A DNA stretch of 64,000 nucleotides from Streptomyces sp. Ru72 (GCF_002920635.1 NZ_PQSR01000006.1:86440-150439); one strand, 5' to 3'; positions 20,684-30,730 are shown, numbered from the stretch's first letter. The notes: generated by a model not told the origin, from the letters alone. Program-made: numbers and translations.

Positions 20684-20791
20684 CGTTTCCTGGCCCACCT
20701 TCAGCCGGGGGCGGAGCGCGAGGGAGTATGGGGGGACGGTGGAACCGGTCATTCCGGTAAGACCGAGATCCAAAACAGGAGCCTTGAGACC

Positions 20792-22402
20792 ATGACCGAG
20801 ACGGCAACCAGCGAGCTCGACGACTCGTTCCACGTCTTCGACACAACGCTGCGCGACGGTGCGCAGCGCGAGGGGATCAACCTCACGGTCGCGGACAAGC
20901 TGGCCATCGCACGGCACCTGGACGACTTCGGCGTGGGCTTCATCGAGGGCGGCTGGCCCGGCGCGAACCCGCGGGACACCGAGTTCTTCGCGCGCGCCCA
21001 GCAGGAGATCGACTTCCGGCACGCCCAGTTGGTGGCCTTCGGCGCCACTCGCCGCGCGGGCGGCAAGGCCGCGGAGGACCCGCAGGTCAAGGCGCTGCTG
21101 GACTCGGGGGCGCCGGTGATCACGCTGGTCGCCAAGTCCCACGACCGCCATGTCGAACTGGCGCTGCGCACGACGCTCGACGAGAACCTGGAGATGATCC
21201 GCGACACGGTGTCCCACCTGCGGGCGCAGGGCCGTCGGGTCTTCGTCGACTGCGAGCACTTCTTCGACGGCTACCGGGCGAACGCCGCGTACGCCAAGTC
21301 GGTGGTGCGCACGGCGGCCGAGGCGGGCGCGGACGTGGTCATCCTCTGCGACACGAACGGCGGCATGCTGCCGGCCCAGGTCCACGCGGTGGTCTCGACG
21401 GTACTGGCGGACACGGGTGCCCGGCTCGGCATCCACGCCCAGGACGACACGGGCTGCGCGGTCGCGAACACCCTCGCGGCGGTGGACGCGGGCGCGACGC
21501 ACGTGCAGTGCACGGCGAACGGGTACGGCGAGCGGGTGGGCAACGCCAACCTGTTCCCGGTGGTCGCGGCCCTGGAACTGAAGTACGGCAAGAAGGTGCT
21601 GCCGGAGGGCCGGCTGCGCGAGATGACGCGCATCAGCCACGCGATCGCGGAGGTCGTCAACCTCACCCCCTCCACCCACCAGCCGTACGTGGGCGTCTCG
21701 GCCTTCGCCCACAAGGCGGGCCTGCACGCCTCGGCCATCAAGGTGGACCCGGACCTGTACCAGCACATCGACCCGGAACTGGTCGGCAACACCATGCGGA
21801 TGCTGGTCTCCGACATGGCGGGCCGCGCCTCGGTGGAGCTCAAGGGCAAGGAACTGGGCATCGACCTGGGCGGCGACCGCGAGCTGGTGGGCCGGGTGGT
21901 CGAGCGCGTCAAGGAGCGGGAGCTCAAGGGCTACACGTACGAGGCGGCGGACGCGAGCTTCGAACTGCTCCTGCGCGAGGAGGTGGCGGGCAGGCCGCTG
22001 CGCTACTTCCGCACCGAGTCCTGGCGGGCGATCGTCGAGGACCGCCCGGACGGCACGCACGCCAACGAGGCCACGGTGAAGCTGTGGGCGAAGAGCGAGC
22101 GGATCGTGGCGACGGCGGAGGGCAACGGCCCGGTCAACGCCCTGGACCGCGCCCTGCGCGTGGCCCTGGAGAAGATCTACCCGCAGCTGGCCGCCCTGGA
22201 CCTGGTCGACTACAAGGTCCGCATCCTGGAGGGCGTGCACGGCACCCAGTCCACGACCCGCGTCCTGATCTCCACGTCGGACGGCAAGGGCGAATGGTCC
22301 ACGGTGGGCGTGGCGGAGAACGTGATCGCCGCGTCGTGGCAGGCCCTGGAGGACGCGTACACGTACGGCCTGCTGCGGGCCGGTGTGGAACCGGCGGAGT
22401 AG
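20792..22402 (+). CDS. cimA: Citramalate synthase
   Basis: The 536-aa enzyme of the HMG-CoA-lyase-like/LeuA superfamily condenses pyruvate and acetyl-CoA to citramalate, opening the threonine-independent route to 2-ketobutyrate and isoleucine. The N-terminal TIM barrel has FDTTLRDGAQREGINL (metal Asp, catalytic Arg) and the ligands HAQDDTGCAVANTL and NGYGERVGNANL. The HKAGLHASAIKVDP stretch is typical of CimA/LeuA linkers. The C-terminal regulatory (LeuA dimer-type) domain spans about 400-530. AGGAG (20777-20781) precedes the ATG. 2-isopropylmalate synthase is the main alternative label, but the long CimA2-like form favours citramalate. Confidence 0.88.
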   Translation: MTETATSELDDSFHVFDTTLRDGAQREGINLTVADKLAIARHLDDFGVGFIEGGWPGANPRDTEFFARAQQEIDFRHAQLVAFGATRRAGGKAAEDPQVKALLDSGAPVITLVAKSHDRHVELALRTTLDENLEMIRDTVSHLRAQGRRVFVDCEHFFDGYRANAAYAKSVVRTAAEAGADVVILCDTNGGMLPAQVHAVVSTVLADTGARLGIHAQDDTGCAVANTLAAVDAGATHVQCTANGYGERVGNANLFPVVAALELKYGKKVLPEGRLREMTRISHAIAEVVNLTPSTHQPYVGVSAFAHKAGLHASAIKVDPDLYQHIDPELVGNTMRMLVSDMAGRASVELKGKELGIDLGGDRELVGRVVERVKERELKGYTYEAADASFELLLREEVAGRPLRYFRTESWRAIVEDRPDGTHANEATVKLWAKSERIVATAEGNGPVNALDRALRVALEKIYPQLAALDLVDYKVRILEGVHGTQSTTRVLISTSDGKGEWSTVGVAENVIAASWQALEDAYTYGLLRAGVEPAE

Positions 22403-22463
22403 AACCCGGGGCCGTCGGTGCCGGGCAGAGGCTGCCATCAGCCCTCGGCCCGGCATCGGCGGG

Positions 22464-22977
22464 TTACTGCAACCGCCACTTCTGGTTCGCCGCACCCGTG
22501 CACGACCAGATCTGCGCCCGGGCCCCGTTCGCCGAGGAGTTGTCCGTCACGTCGAGGCACTTGTTCGCCGCGATGTTCACCACGTCGCCCGTCGACGAGT
22601 TGTACGACCACTGCTGCGCTCCCGTGCCGTTGCAGTCGTACAACTGCACCTTCGCCCCGTCGGCCGTCGACCCGGAGGTCACATCCAGGCACTTCCCCAG
22701 CGCCTGGATCGATCCGTCGGCCTTCACCGTCCACTGCTGCGCGGCCGTCGTCGTCGACGGTGACGTTCTCGCCGCTGCCACCGGTTCCGGACTGGAAGGC
22801 GAACGGCGTCTGCGGCTGCAGACCCCGCACCACGTGGCGCCCGCCCGAGTCGTCGGTCGTGGTGAGCCAGGCGGTGACCTGTTCACCGGCCGCGTGCGCC
22901 GGCGTGGCCGCCGCGAACCCGGCGGCGGTGAGCAGCCCGGCGAGCAGCGACCGGACCGTGCGCCGGTGTCTGTTCAT
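22464..22977 (-). pseudogene. Remnant of a secreted GH30-like glycosidase with ricin-B lectin domain
   Basis: A signal peptide (MNRHRRTVRSLLAGLL...ATPAHA) is followed by EQVTAWLTTTDDSGGRHVVR, the usual first strand of GH30-type beta-glycanases, and then a Ser/Gly stretch ending GENVTVDD. The reading then shifts frame near 22745-22765 and continues as the last two repeats of a ricin-B (CBM13) lectin (QQW, GKCLDVT, NGTGAQQW, NKCLDVT, NQKWRL). The catalytic domain of some 400 residues is missing. So an internal deletion plus frameshift joined the two ends. The GH30 label rests only on the N-terminal motif. Confidence 0.7.
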
Positions 22978-23134
22978 GGAGCGCCGCCCTTCTGGAGGTG
23001 GGGGATGGGGGCGTGCGAGGCGTGAGTAAATGACGGCTCGTATACGCGTCAAGGGGGTGCGCGTTCAGAATCTGAAGCGACAAGGGTCCGTATCCAACAG
23101 GGAGTTGTGCGCGCACCGGTTCTGACGTGAAGTC

Positions 23135-23163
23135 TTGACGACTCTGCGGGCCGCGAAGTTAAC
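23135..23163 (+). promoter_or_regulatory. Possible promoter of the GH3 gene
   Basis: TTGACG (23135-23140), 17-base spacer, GTTAAC (23158-23163). The -10 match is poor. The surrounding gap (22978-23227) separates two divergent glycosidase loci. Confidence 0.3.
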
Positions 23164-23227
23164 TCACGGCCTGATCTAAGTCATGAGTGAAGCATGACGA
23201 CTTGATGGGTCGAGGGAAGGTCCGTCC

Positions 23228-26200
23228 ATGCGAAGAACCGCCCTGCTCGCATCCGCCACCCTGCTCACCGCCCTGCTCCCCCTGGCGTCGGCGCGCGCGG
23301 CCGACGACCCCGCACCCGTCCCCGTCGACCGCTTCGAAGGCGAGGTGCCCTTCGCGCAGCAGCCGGCGGAGGGCATCTTCACCTGGGGCGGCGACAGCGA
23401 CGACCCGCCCGCGCTCCGACTGGCCGACCGCGCCGACGCCCCGGAGGGCGCCAAGGTCCTCTCGGGCACCTACGACATCAGCGGCTACGGCGGCTTCACC
23501 CACGACTTCGCCGCCGGCCGGCCGGCCCATGACTGGTCCTCCCACAAGGGAATCCGCTTCTGGTGGGACGGCCAGGACGACGGCAGGAGGATCGCCTTCG
23601 AGGTCAAGGACGGCGGCGCGAACGGCGAGGCGTCGGAGCTGTGGACGACCTCTTTCACCGACGACTTCGCCGGCTGGAAACAGATCGAGATCCCCTTCAC
23701 CGACTTCACTTATCGCACGGACTACCAGCCGGTCGGCGGAATCGACCACGTCCTCGGCTTGACGCAGATGTGGGGCTACGCCGTCACCCTGCCGGTCGGC
23801 GTCAAGGGCCACTTCGCGATGGACGACGTGGAGCTGTACGGCAGGGCCGACCAGTCGCTGCGCGCCTCCGTGACCACCGACGCCCCCGTCCATCCGGTGA
23901 AGGAGGGCGGAACGGCGACCGTCAGGGTCACCGTCGCCACCACCGGCTCCGCTCCGATCGACGAGCCCGTGACCGTGCGGTACGAGACCGGCGGCGGCAG
24001 CGCCGAGCCCGGCAAGGACTACACCCCGGTCTCCGGCACCCTCACCTTCCCCGCGGGCACCGCCTCCGGCGCCTCCCGGACCATCCGGGTCCCCACCCTG
24101 AAGGACGGGTCCGCCGAGCCCGCCGAGACCATCCCCGTCAAGCTCACCGTCACCGGAGCCAAGGCACCGGCCGAGACGCCACAGGTGGTCGTCGACGCCC
24201 ACGGACTGCCGTACCTGGACAAAAGGTTGCCCATCGGGAAGCGCGTCGCGGACCTCCTCTCCCGCATGAGCCTTCAGGAGAAGGCCGGCCAGATGACCCA
24301 GGCCGAGCGCGCCGCGCTCACCGACCAGGGCGACATCGCCACCTATGCCCTCGGCTCACTCCTGTCGGGAGGCGGCTCCACCCCCACGCCCAACACCCCC
24401 GATGCCTGGGCGAAGATGATCGACGGCTTCCAGCTCCAGGCGCAGGCCACCCGCTTCCAGATCCCGCTGATCTACGGCGTGGACGCGGTGCACGGCCACA
24501 ACAACCTCACCGGCGCCACGATCATGCCGCACAACATCGGCATCGGAGCGACCAGGGATCCCCGACTGGCCGAGAAAACGGGGGCGGTGACCGCCTCCGA
24601 GGTGCGCGCCACCGGCGTCCCCTGGGACTTCGCGCCCTGCCTGTGCGTCACCTGCGACGAACGCTGGGGCCGCTCCTACGAGTCCTTCGGCGAGGACCCG
24701 GCGCTCGTGCAGTCCATGGAGACGATCATCCAGGGCCTGCAAGGACGGCCGGACGGGCGCGACCTCGGTCGCGCCGACAAGGTGCTCGCCACCGCCAAGC
24801 ACTTCGTCGGCGACGGCGGCACCGCGTACGGCTCCTCCACCACCGGCTCCTACACCATCGACCAGGGCGTCACCACGGTCACCCGGCAGCAGCTGGAGGC
24901 CGTCCACCTGGCGCCGTACAGGACGGCAGTCCAGCGCGGCATCGGCTCGGTCATGCCGTCGTACTCCTCGCTCGACATCGTCGGCGACGGGCAGGGCCCC
25001 GTGAAGATGCACGCGCGCGGCGACATGATCAACGGTGTGCTCAAGGGCCGCATGGGCTTCGACGGTTTCGTCATCAGCGACTGGAACGCCATCGACCAGC
25101 TCCCCGGCGACTACGCGGCCCACGTCCGCACGTCGGTCGACGCGGGCGTGGACATGATGAGGTGCCGTACACGTACAAGGACTTCCGGACGACACTCGTC
25201 GACGAGGTGAGGGCCGGTCGCATCAGCGAGCGACGCATCGACGAGGCCGTCTCCCGCATCCTCACGCAGAAATTCCGGCTGGGTCTCTTCGAGCACCCCT
25301 ACGCCGACACCACCGGTGCCGCGCGGATCGGCACGGCGGCCCACCGGGCCGTGGCCCGGCAGGCGGCGGCCGAGTCCCAGGTGCTGCTGAAGAACGCGCA
25401 CGGTGTGCTGCCGCTGAAGAAGAACCAGAAGGTGTACGTCGCCGGTTCCAACGCCGACGACCTCGGCAACCAGACGGGCGGCTGGACCATCACCTGGCAG
25501 GGCGCCTCCGGCACCCACACCCGGGGCACGACCATCCTCCAGGGCATGAAGAACGCCGGGGGAGACGTCACCTACTCCAAGGACGCCTCGGCCCCGACGA
25601 CCGGCTACGACGTCGGCGTGGTCGTCGTCGGCGAGACCCCGTACGCCGAGGGTGTGGGTGACGTCGGCAACGGGCACGGCCTGCGGCTCTCCGCAGCCGA
25701 CCAGGCCGCCGTCGACAAGGTGTGCGGGGCCATGAGGTGCGCGGTGCTGATCGTCTCCGGGCGCCCGCAGATCATCGGCGACCGGCTCGGCGAGATCGAC
25801 GCGCTCGTGGCGTCCTGGCTGCCCGGCACCGAGGGCGACGGCGTGGCGGACGTCCTCTACGGCAGGCGGCCGTTCACCGGGCAGCTCCCCGTCACCTGGC
25901 CGAGGTCGGAGAACCAGCTGCCGATCGACGTCGGCGACGCCTCGTACGACCCGCAGTTCCCGTACGGGTGGGGGCTCAGCACGCTGACCAGGGTGCCCGA
26001 GGGAGGCACTGCGACCCTGAAGGCGCTCGCGCTCGCGGCCGCAGCGGCCGACAGGACGGGCTCCGACCGGGCCGGACGCGAGATCGTCACCAGGGCCCGA
26101 CTGCTCGTCCAGCAGCAGGCGGGGTCCACGATGACGGCGGCCGTCGCGAAACCGTTCGCCGACGCCGACCACCTGCTGCTGACGCACAGGTACGCGGCAG

Positions 26201-26241
26201 CCGTGGCCAAGTTGACGGAGGCCTACCGGGCGGCGGCCTGA
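23228..26241 (+). pseudogene. Secreted GH3 beta-glucosidase, frameshifted
   Basis: Signal peptide (MRRTALLASATLLTALLPLA...ARA), then a CBM11-like carbohydrate-binding domain (residues ~35-210), a Calx-beta domain (~215-320) and a GH3 catalytic domain. The nucleophile Asp is in GFVISDWNAI (about residue 618). After SVDAGVDMM, near 25158-25163, the frame changes: ATGATGAGGTGCCG appears where homologues would need two more bases to read MMMVPYTYKDF. The rest of GH3 (second domain, to the Ala-rich end at 26241) continues in the other frame. Without correction the protein would be about 660 aa and lack the C-terminal domain. A two-base deletion or a sequencing error would explain it. The adjacent divergent glycosidase is also broken. 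Confidence 0.8.
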
Positions 26242-26252
26242 CGGAAGCCCGA

Positions 26253-26284
26253 TCCGGGTGGGCGGTGCGTGCCGCCCACCCGGA
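26253..26284 (+). terminator. Terminator after the GH3 gene
   Basis: Perfect 13-bp stem (26253-26265 with 26272-26284), loop TGCGTG. Confidence 0.75.
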
Positions 26285-26324
26285 CCGACGCCCCGGTTCG
26301 GACGGCTTCCGGTAGGTTCGAAGT

Positions 26325-27692
26325 ATGAACGCCGTGATCCGTCGAGGACTCCTCGTTCCGCTGGTCGCCCTGCTCGTGGCCGCGCTCACGGTGCTGTCCA
26401 CCGGAGCGGCCCGCGCGCAGGCCGCCACGGACGTCTCCGTCATCGCACAGGCGCTCCGCAGCGGTCCCGTCTACGTCGATCCGGCCGCCTCCCGGCAGCT
26501 GTCCGTCGCGGACGCCGACGCGCTCGCCAAGAAGATCGAGGACGCGGGCAAGCCGGTCTTCCTCGTGGTCCTGCCCGCCGACTACCCGACGCGGGACCTC
26601 TTCGCCGACCTGCGCACGGCCACCGGCATCACCGGCCTGTACGGCGTCCGCCTCGGCGACCGCTTCGACGCCCGCGCCGACTCCTCGGTCCTCGGGCACA
26701 GCGCCGTGCGGAACCTGGTCACCAGCGTTCAGGGCGAGACCGCCAAGGCCCAGCTGAACGACTTCACCGACCGTGCCCTCGCCAACGTCGGCGGCCACGC
26801 CCCGTCGAGCTGGGGCACCTCCGGCGGCAGCCACCAGGTGTCGTCCACCGCGCTGATCACGCTCGCCGTGGTCCTGGTCCTCGGCGGCACCGGCGCCTAC
26901 ATGCTCGTACGGCGCGGCCGGCGCCGGCGCGAGGAGGAGCAGCGGGCCGCGCTGGAGAAGCTGCGGGTCGTGGTGGACGAGGACATCACCGCCTTCGGCG
27001 AGGAACTCGACCGCCTGGACTTCCGGCCGGGGGAGCCGGGCGCCGACGACGCGATGCGCGCGGACTACGCACGCGCCCTGGACGCGTACGAGGAGGCGAA
27101 GTCGGCCATGGTGGCGGCGCGGCGCCCGGAGGACGTGAAGGCCGTGACCCAGGCCCTGGAGGACGGCCGGTTCGCGCTGGCCACGCTCGCCGCCCGTCGC
27201 GAGGGCCGGCCGCTCCCGGAGCGCAGGGCGCCCTGCTTCTTCGACCCGCGCCACGGCCCGTCCGTCGCCGACGCGGCCTGGACGCCTCCTGGCGGGGCCC
27301 CGCGCGAGGTCCCGGTCTGCGCGGCCGACCGGGCTCGTCTGGCCGACGGCCTCGACCCCATGATCCGCGAGGTGGACACGGAGTACGGCCGCCGCCCGTA
27401 CTGGGACGCCGGCCCCGCCTACGGCCCCTGGGCGGGCGGCTACTTCGGCGGCGGCATCCTGCCCGGTCTGCTCGTCGGCACGCTGCTCGGCAGCATGATG
27501 GCCACCCCCTCGTACGCGGCCGACTACGGCACCGGCTACGGCGACTTCGGCGGGTACGAGGGCGGCGACGTCTCGGGCGCCGACTTCGACCCCGGGGACT
27601 TCGGCGGCGGCTTCGGGGACGGCGGCGGAGGGGACTTCGGCGGGGGAGGGGACTTCGGCGGAGGCGGCGGGGACTTCAGCGGAGGGTTCTGA
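26325..27692 (+). CDS. Membrane-anchored protein with extracellular N-terminal domain and Gly-rich tail
   Basis: A 455-aa protein. It starts with a signal/anchor helix (LLVPLVALLVAALTVLSTG) and a domain of about 130 residues that looks like the actinobacterial TPM-related module (SVADADALAKKIEDAGKPVFLVVLPADY). A transmembrane helix follows at about 186-203 (STALITLAVVLVLGGTGAYMLV). Then comes a basic RRGRRRREEE stretch, a charged helical region, and a tail of repeated GGDFGGG. The tail resembles that of YgcG-like membrane proteins. Function is unknown. It stands alone between two strong terminators. Confidence 0.75.
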   Translation: MNAVIRRGLLVPLVALLVAALTVLSTGAARAQAATDVSVIAQALRSGPVYVDPAASRQLSVADADALAKKIEDAGKPVFLVVLPADYPTRDLFADLRTATGITGLYGVRLGDRFDARADSSVLGHSAVRNLVTSVQGETAKAQLNDFTDRALANVGGHAPSSWGTSGGSHQVSSTALITLAVVLVLGGTGAYMLVRRGRRRREEEQRAALEKLRVVVDEDITAFGEELDRLDFRPGEPGADDAMRADYARALDAYEEAKSAMVAARRPEDVKAVTQALEDGRFALATLAARREGRPLPERRAPCFFDPRHGPSVADAAWTPPGGAPREVPVCAADRARLADGLDPMIREVDTEYGRRPYWDAGPAYGPWAGGYFGGGILPGLLVGTLLGSMMATPSYAADYGTGYGDFGGYEGGDVSGADFDPGDFGGGFGDGGGGDFGGGGDFGGGGGDFSGGF

Positions 27693-27741
27693 CCGTCTGC
27701 GGAGCGGGAGCGCCGGCCCGAGCACAGGGTCGGGACACGAC

Positions 27742-27782
27742 GCGAGCGCCCGCCCTCCTGATCCGGGAGGGCGGGCGCTCGC
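27742..27782. terminator. Bidirectional terminator
   Basis: Perfect 17-bp inverted repeat (27742-27758 with 27766-27782) between the convergent Gly-rich protein gene and the YceI gene. Confidence 0.8.
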
Positions 27783-27798
27783 GGCGGTTCCGGCGGGG

Positions 27799-28401
27799 TC
27801 ACGCCTGCTTGATCGCCGAGATGTCGAAGACCAGCTTGATCTTGTCGGAGACCAGCACACCGCCCGTCTCGAGGGCCGCGTTCCAGGTCAGGCCCCACTC
27901 GGAGCGCACGATCTGCGCCTTGCCCTCGAAGCCGACGCGCTCGTTGCCGAACGGGTCCTTGGCCGCGCCGTTGAACTCCAGGTCGATGGTGATCGGCTTG
28001 GTCGTGCCGAGGATCGTGAGGTCGCCGGTGATCCGGTACTCGTCGCCGCCGAGCGCCTCCGCGCGGGTGGAGCGGAACGTCATCGTCGGGTGCTCGTCGA
28101 TCCTGAAGAAGTCGGAGCTCTTGAGGTGGTTGTCGCGGTCGGCGGAGCCGGTCTCGATGCTGTCCATCTTCACGTCGATGGAGGCCGTGGACTTCGACGG
28201 GTCCGAGCCGTCCAGGTGCAGCGTGCCGGTGAAGTCCTTGAAGCTGCCCTTGACGTTGGTGACCATCGCGTGGCGGGCCACGAACCCGATGGTGCTGTGC
28301 GCCGGGTCCAGCGTGTATTCGCCGGTCAGTGCGGCGAGGTCCGGGTTCACAGCGGCGGCCGGTGCGGTCTCGGTGCTGTTCTTGCGGCTGAAGATGCTCA
28401 T
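27799..28401 (-). CDS. YceI-family protein
   Basis: A 200-aa YceI-like lipocalin-fold protein: GEYTLDPAHSTIGFVARHAMV, GSFKDFTGTL, DSIETGSADRDNHLKSSDFF and LTILGTTKPITIDLEF are family signatures. The fold binds polyisoprenoids or similar lipids. There is no signal peptide; the first ~25 residues are a Ser/Thr/Ala leader, so it is probably cytoplasmic. A good promoter with repeated TTCAA boxes lies upstream, suggesting control by a MarR-type or similar regulator not in this window. Confidence 0.9.
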   Translation of the reverse strand: MSIFSRKNSTETAPAAAVNPDLAALTGEYTLDPAHSTIGFVARHAMVTNVKGSFKDFTGTLHLDGSDPSKSTASIDVKMDSIETGSADRDNHLKSSDFFRIDEHPTMTFRSTRAEALGGDEYRITGDLTILGTTKPITIDLEFNGAAKDPFGNERVGFEGKAQIVRSEWGLTWNAALETGGVLVSDKIKLVFDISAIKQA

Positions 28402-28458
28402 GACGTGCTCCTTTGGGGGACGGATCGCGGTCCCGGAGGGAGGCCGCGGCTCGAAGCT

Positions 28459-28518
28459 GTTTAATCTTCAACGAGCTCAACGGAGGAGACCTTAGACTTA
28501 TTCCGTTCAAGTTTCAAC
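28459..28518 (-). promoter_or_regulatory. Promoter and repeated boxes of the YceI gene
   Basis: On the minus strand, TTGAAA (28517-28512) and TAAGGT (28494-28489) form -35 and -10 boxes with a 17-base spacer. GTTCAAGTTTCAAC (28505-28518) covers the -35, and a similar box GTTTAATCTTCAAC (28459-28472, 11 of 14 identical) lies downstream of the -10. This is a likely operator pair. Confidence 0.55.
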
Positions 28519-28826
28519 ATCATTGAGCGTGTGCCGCCCGCGGAGTCGCCGCGGCGCGCGGGCTTCGGTTCGACCGGTACCGTGGGCATGCCGCCTGCGG
28601 CCGTTCGAGGGCCTCTCGTCACCCGGTCGATGGCATTGTGCCGACCATCGAGACGTGATCACTCTCCCTCTCCGAGTTTGTTGGAGCCTCACAACGCCGA
28701 GGCCCTCTGGGCAGTCAGAACGGCTGCATCCGGGCTGCGTTCTGTTCAGGGTTACCAGGAAAACGGGCCTGAGACTGTACGGAGTCGACGGCGAGCTTTC
28801 CTTGGTGGACTTCGTAAGGTCGCTAC
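28519..28826. other. Intergenic region upstream of accB
   Basis: No gene seen in 308 bases. AAGG at 28811-28814 lies 12 bases before the accB ATG and is a weak ribosome site. The segment 28650-28760 is comparatively AT-rich and probably holds the accB promoter, but no confident -35/-10 pair is visible. Confidence 0.5.
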
Positions 28827-30419
28827 ATGACCGTTTTGGACGAGGCTGTGGATTCCGGGAGCGAGCCCGCGGATGCGCGCGGGCGGGTCGCCGAACTGCA
28901 CGAGATCCGCAAGCAGGCGCTCGCGGGCCCGAGCGAGAAGGCGACCGAGGCGCAGCACGCCAAGGGCAAGCTGACCGCCCGGGAGCGCATCGAACTGCTT
29001 CTGGACCCCGGTTCCTTCCAGGAGGTCGAGCAGCTGCGCCGGCACCGGGCGACCGGGTTCGGCCTGGAGGCGAAGAAGCCGTACACCGACGGTGTGATCA
29101 CCGGCTGGGGCACGGTGGAGGGCCGCACGGTCTTCGTCTACGCCCATGACTTCCGCATCTTCGGCGGCGCGCTGGGCGAGGCCCACGCCACCAAGATCCA
29201 CAAGATCATGGACATGGCCATCGCGGCCGGGGCGCCGCTGGTCTCCCTCAACGACGGTGCGGGCGCCCGCATCCAGGAGGGTGTGAGCGCGCTCGCCGGC
29301 TACGGCGGCATCTTCCAGCGCAACACCAGGGCCTCCGGTGTCATCCCGCAGATCTCGGTGATGCTCGGCCCGTGCGCGGGCGGCGCGGCCTACAGCCCCG
29401 CCCTGACGGACTTCGTGTTCATGGTCCGTGAGACCTCGCAGATGTTCATCACCGGCCCGGACGTGGTCAAGGCGGTGACCGGCGAGGAGATCACGCAGAA
29501 CGGTCTGGGCGGCGCGGACGTCCACGCCGAGACCAGCGGTGTGTGCCACTTCGCGTACGACGACGAGGAGACCTGCATCGCCGAGGTGCGCTACCTCCTC
29601 TCCCTGCTCCCGCAGAACAACCGGGAGAACCCGCCGCGGGTGGAGTGCAGCGACCCCGTCGACCGCCGCTCGGAGGTCCTGCTCGACCTGGTGCCGGCGG
29701 ACGGGAACCGGCCGTACGACATGGCCAAGGTGATCGAGGAGATCGTCGACGACGGCGAGTACCTCGAGGTCCACGAGCGCTGGGCGCGGAACATCATCTG
29801 CGCGCTGGCCCGGCTGGACGGCCAGGTGGTCGGCATCATCGCCAACCAGCCGCAGACGCTCGCCGGTGTGCTCGACATCGAGGCCAGTGAAAAAGCTGCG
29901 CGTTTTGTGCAGATGTGTGACGCTTTTAACATCCCGTTGGTGACGTTCCTGGACGTTCCCGGGTTCCTTCCCGGTGTCGACCAGGAGCACGGCGGCATCA
30001 TCCGGCACGGGGCGAAGCTGCTGTACGCGTACTGCAACGCGACCGTGCCGCGGATCTCGCTGATCCTGCGCAAGGCGTACGGAGGTGCGTACATCGTGAT
30101 GGACAGCCAGTCCATCGGGGCGGACCTCACCTACGCCTGGCCGACCAACGAGATCGCCGTGATGGGCGCGGAGGGCGCGGCCAACGTCATCTTCCGCCGC
30201 CAGATCGCCGGGGCGGAGGACCCCGAGGCCATGCGGGCCCGGATGGTCAAGGAGTACAAGTCCGAGCTCATGCACCCGTACTACGCGGCCGAGCGGGGCC
30301 TGGTGGACGACGTCATCGACCCGTCCGAGACCCGCGAGGTCCTGATCAGGTCCCTGGCGATGCTGCACGCGAAGCACGCCGACCTGCCGTCCCGCAAGCA
30401 CGGCAACCCCCCGCAGTAA
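28827..30419 (+). CDS. accB: Acyl-CoA carboxylase beta subunit (carboxyltransferase)
   Basis: The 530-aa biotin-dependent carboxyltransferase subunit carboxylates acetyl- and propionyl-CoA to malonyl- and methylmalonyl-CoA. Both crotonase-like halves are present, with oxyanion motifs GAGARIQEGV, GPCAGGAAY and RKAYGGAYIVM. The Ile in GGAYIVM (residue 423 here) matches the position known, from memory, to set substrate range in S. coelicolor, where AccB has Ile and PccB has Asp; this supports AccB. The tiny epsilon subunit accE follows after 57 bases. A patch of codons unusual for the genome occurs at 29887-29928. Confidence 0.94.
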   Translation: MTVLDEAVDSGSEPADARGRVAELHEIRKQALAGPSEKATEAQHAKGKLTARERIELLLDPGSFQEVEQLRRHRATGFGLEAKKPYTDGVITGWGTVEGRTVFVYAHDFRIFGGALGEAHATKIHKIMDMAIAAGAPLVSLNDGAGARIQEGVSALAGYGGIFQRNTRASGVIPQISVMLGPCAGGAAYSPALTDFVFMVRETSQMFITGPDVVKAVTGEEITQNGLGGADVHAETSGVCHFAYDDEETCIAEVRYLLSLLPQNNRENPPRVECSDPVDRRSEVLLDLVPADGNRPYDMAKVIEEIVDDGEYLEVHERWARNIICALARLDGQVVGIIANQPQTLAGVLDIEASEKAARFVQMCDAFNIPLVTFLDVPGFLPGVDQEHGGIIRHGAKLLYAYCNATVPRISLILRKAYGGAYIVMDSQSIGADLTYAWPTNEIAVMGAEGAANVIFRRQIAGAEDPEAMRARMVKEYKSELMHPYYAAERGLVDDVIDPSETREVLIRSLAMLHAKHADLPSRKHGNPPQ

Positions 30420-30476
30420 CCGGGCGGACCCACCGCGGCAACCCCGCGGACCCCTCTCTCACGGAGACTGACACCC

Positions 30477-30674
30477 ATGAGCAACCCTGACATCCGCGTC
30501 GAGAAGGGCCACGCCGAGCCCGAGGAAGTGGCCGCCATCACGGCCGTTCTCCTGGCCCGCGCCGCAGCCCAGACCCCCGCCACGACAGCGTCCCACCGGG
30601 GCCGTGCCAAGGCAGGCTGGCGCCGCCTCGAGCGCGAGCCGGGCTTCCGCGCCCCGCACAGCTGGCACGCGTAG
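30477..30674 (+). CDS. accE: Acyl-CoA carboxylase epsilon subunit
   Basis: A 65-aa protein of the AccE/PccE type: an N-terminal helix EPEEVAAITAVLLARAA, a Thr/Ala linker, and the conserved C-terminal KAGWRRLEREPGFRAPHSW. It binds and activates the carboxyltransferase core made by the gene just upstream. CTCACGGAG precedes the ATG. Its coupling to accB is normal for the genus. Confidence 0.92.
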   Translation: MSNPDIRVEKGHAEPEEVAAITAVLLARAAAQTPATTASHRGRAKAGWRRLEREPGFRAPHSWHA

Positions 30675-30698
30675 GCTGCGCCGCTTGAGCCGTTCCTG

Positions 30699-30730
30699 AA
30701 GGGCTCCTCCGCTTGGGAGGGGCCCTTCTC
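30699..30730 (+). terminator. Terminator after accBE
   Basis: AAGGGCTCCTCC / GGGAGGGGCCCTT stem around GCTT, followed by TTCTC, 25 bases after the accE stop. Confidence 0.6.

Noticed and set aside
19193..22495. 1100-codon antisense frame across the MHS gene and cimA
   Set aside because: Same composition effect; both plus-strand genes have full family signatures.
22438..23052. Single 204-aa secreted protein on the minus strand
   Set aside because: After residue ~75 the frame leaves the conserved sequence; the lectin repeats continue in another frame, so it is a pseudogene.
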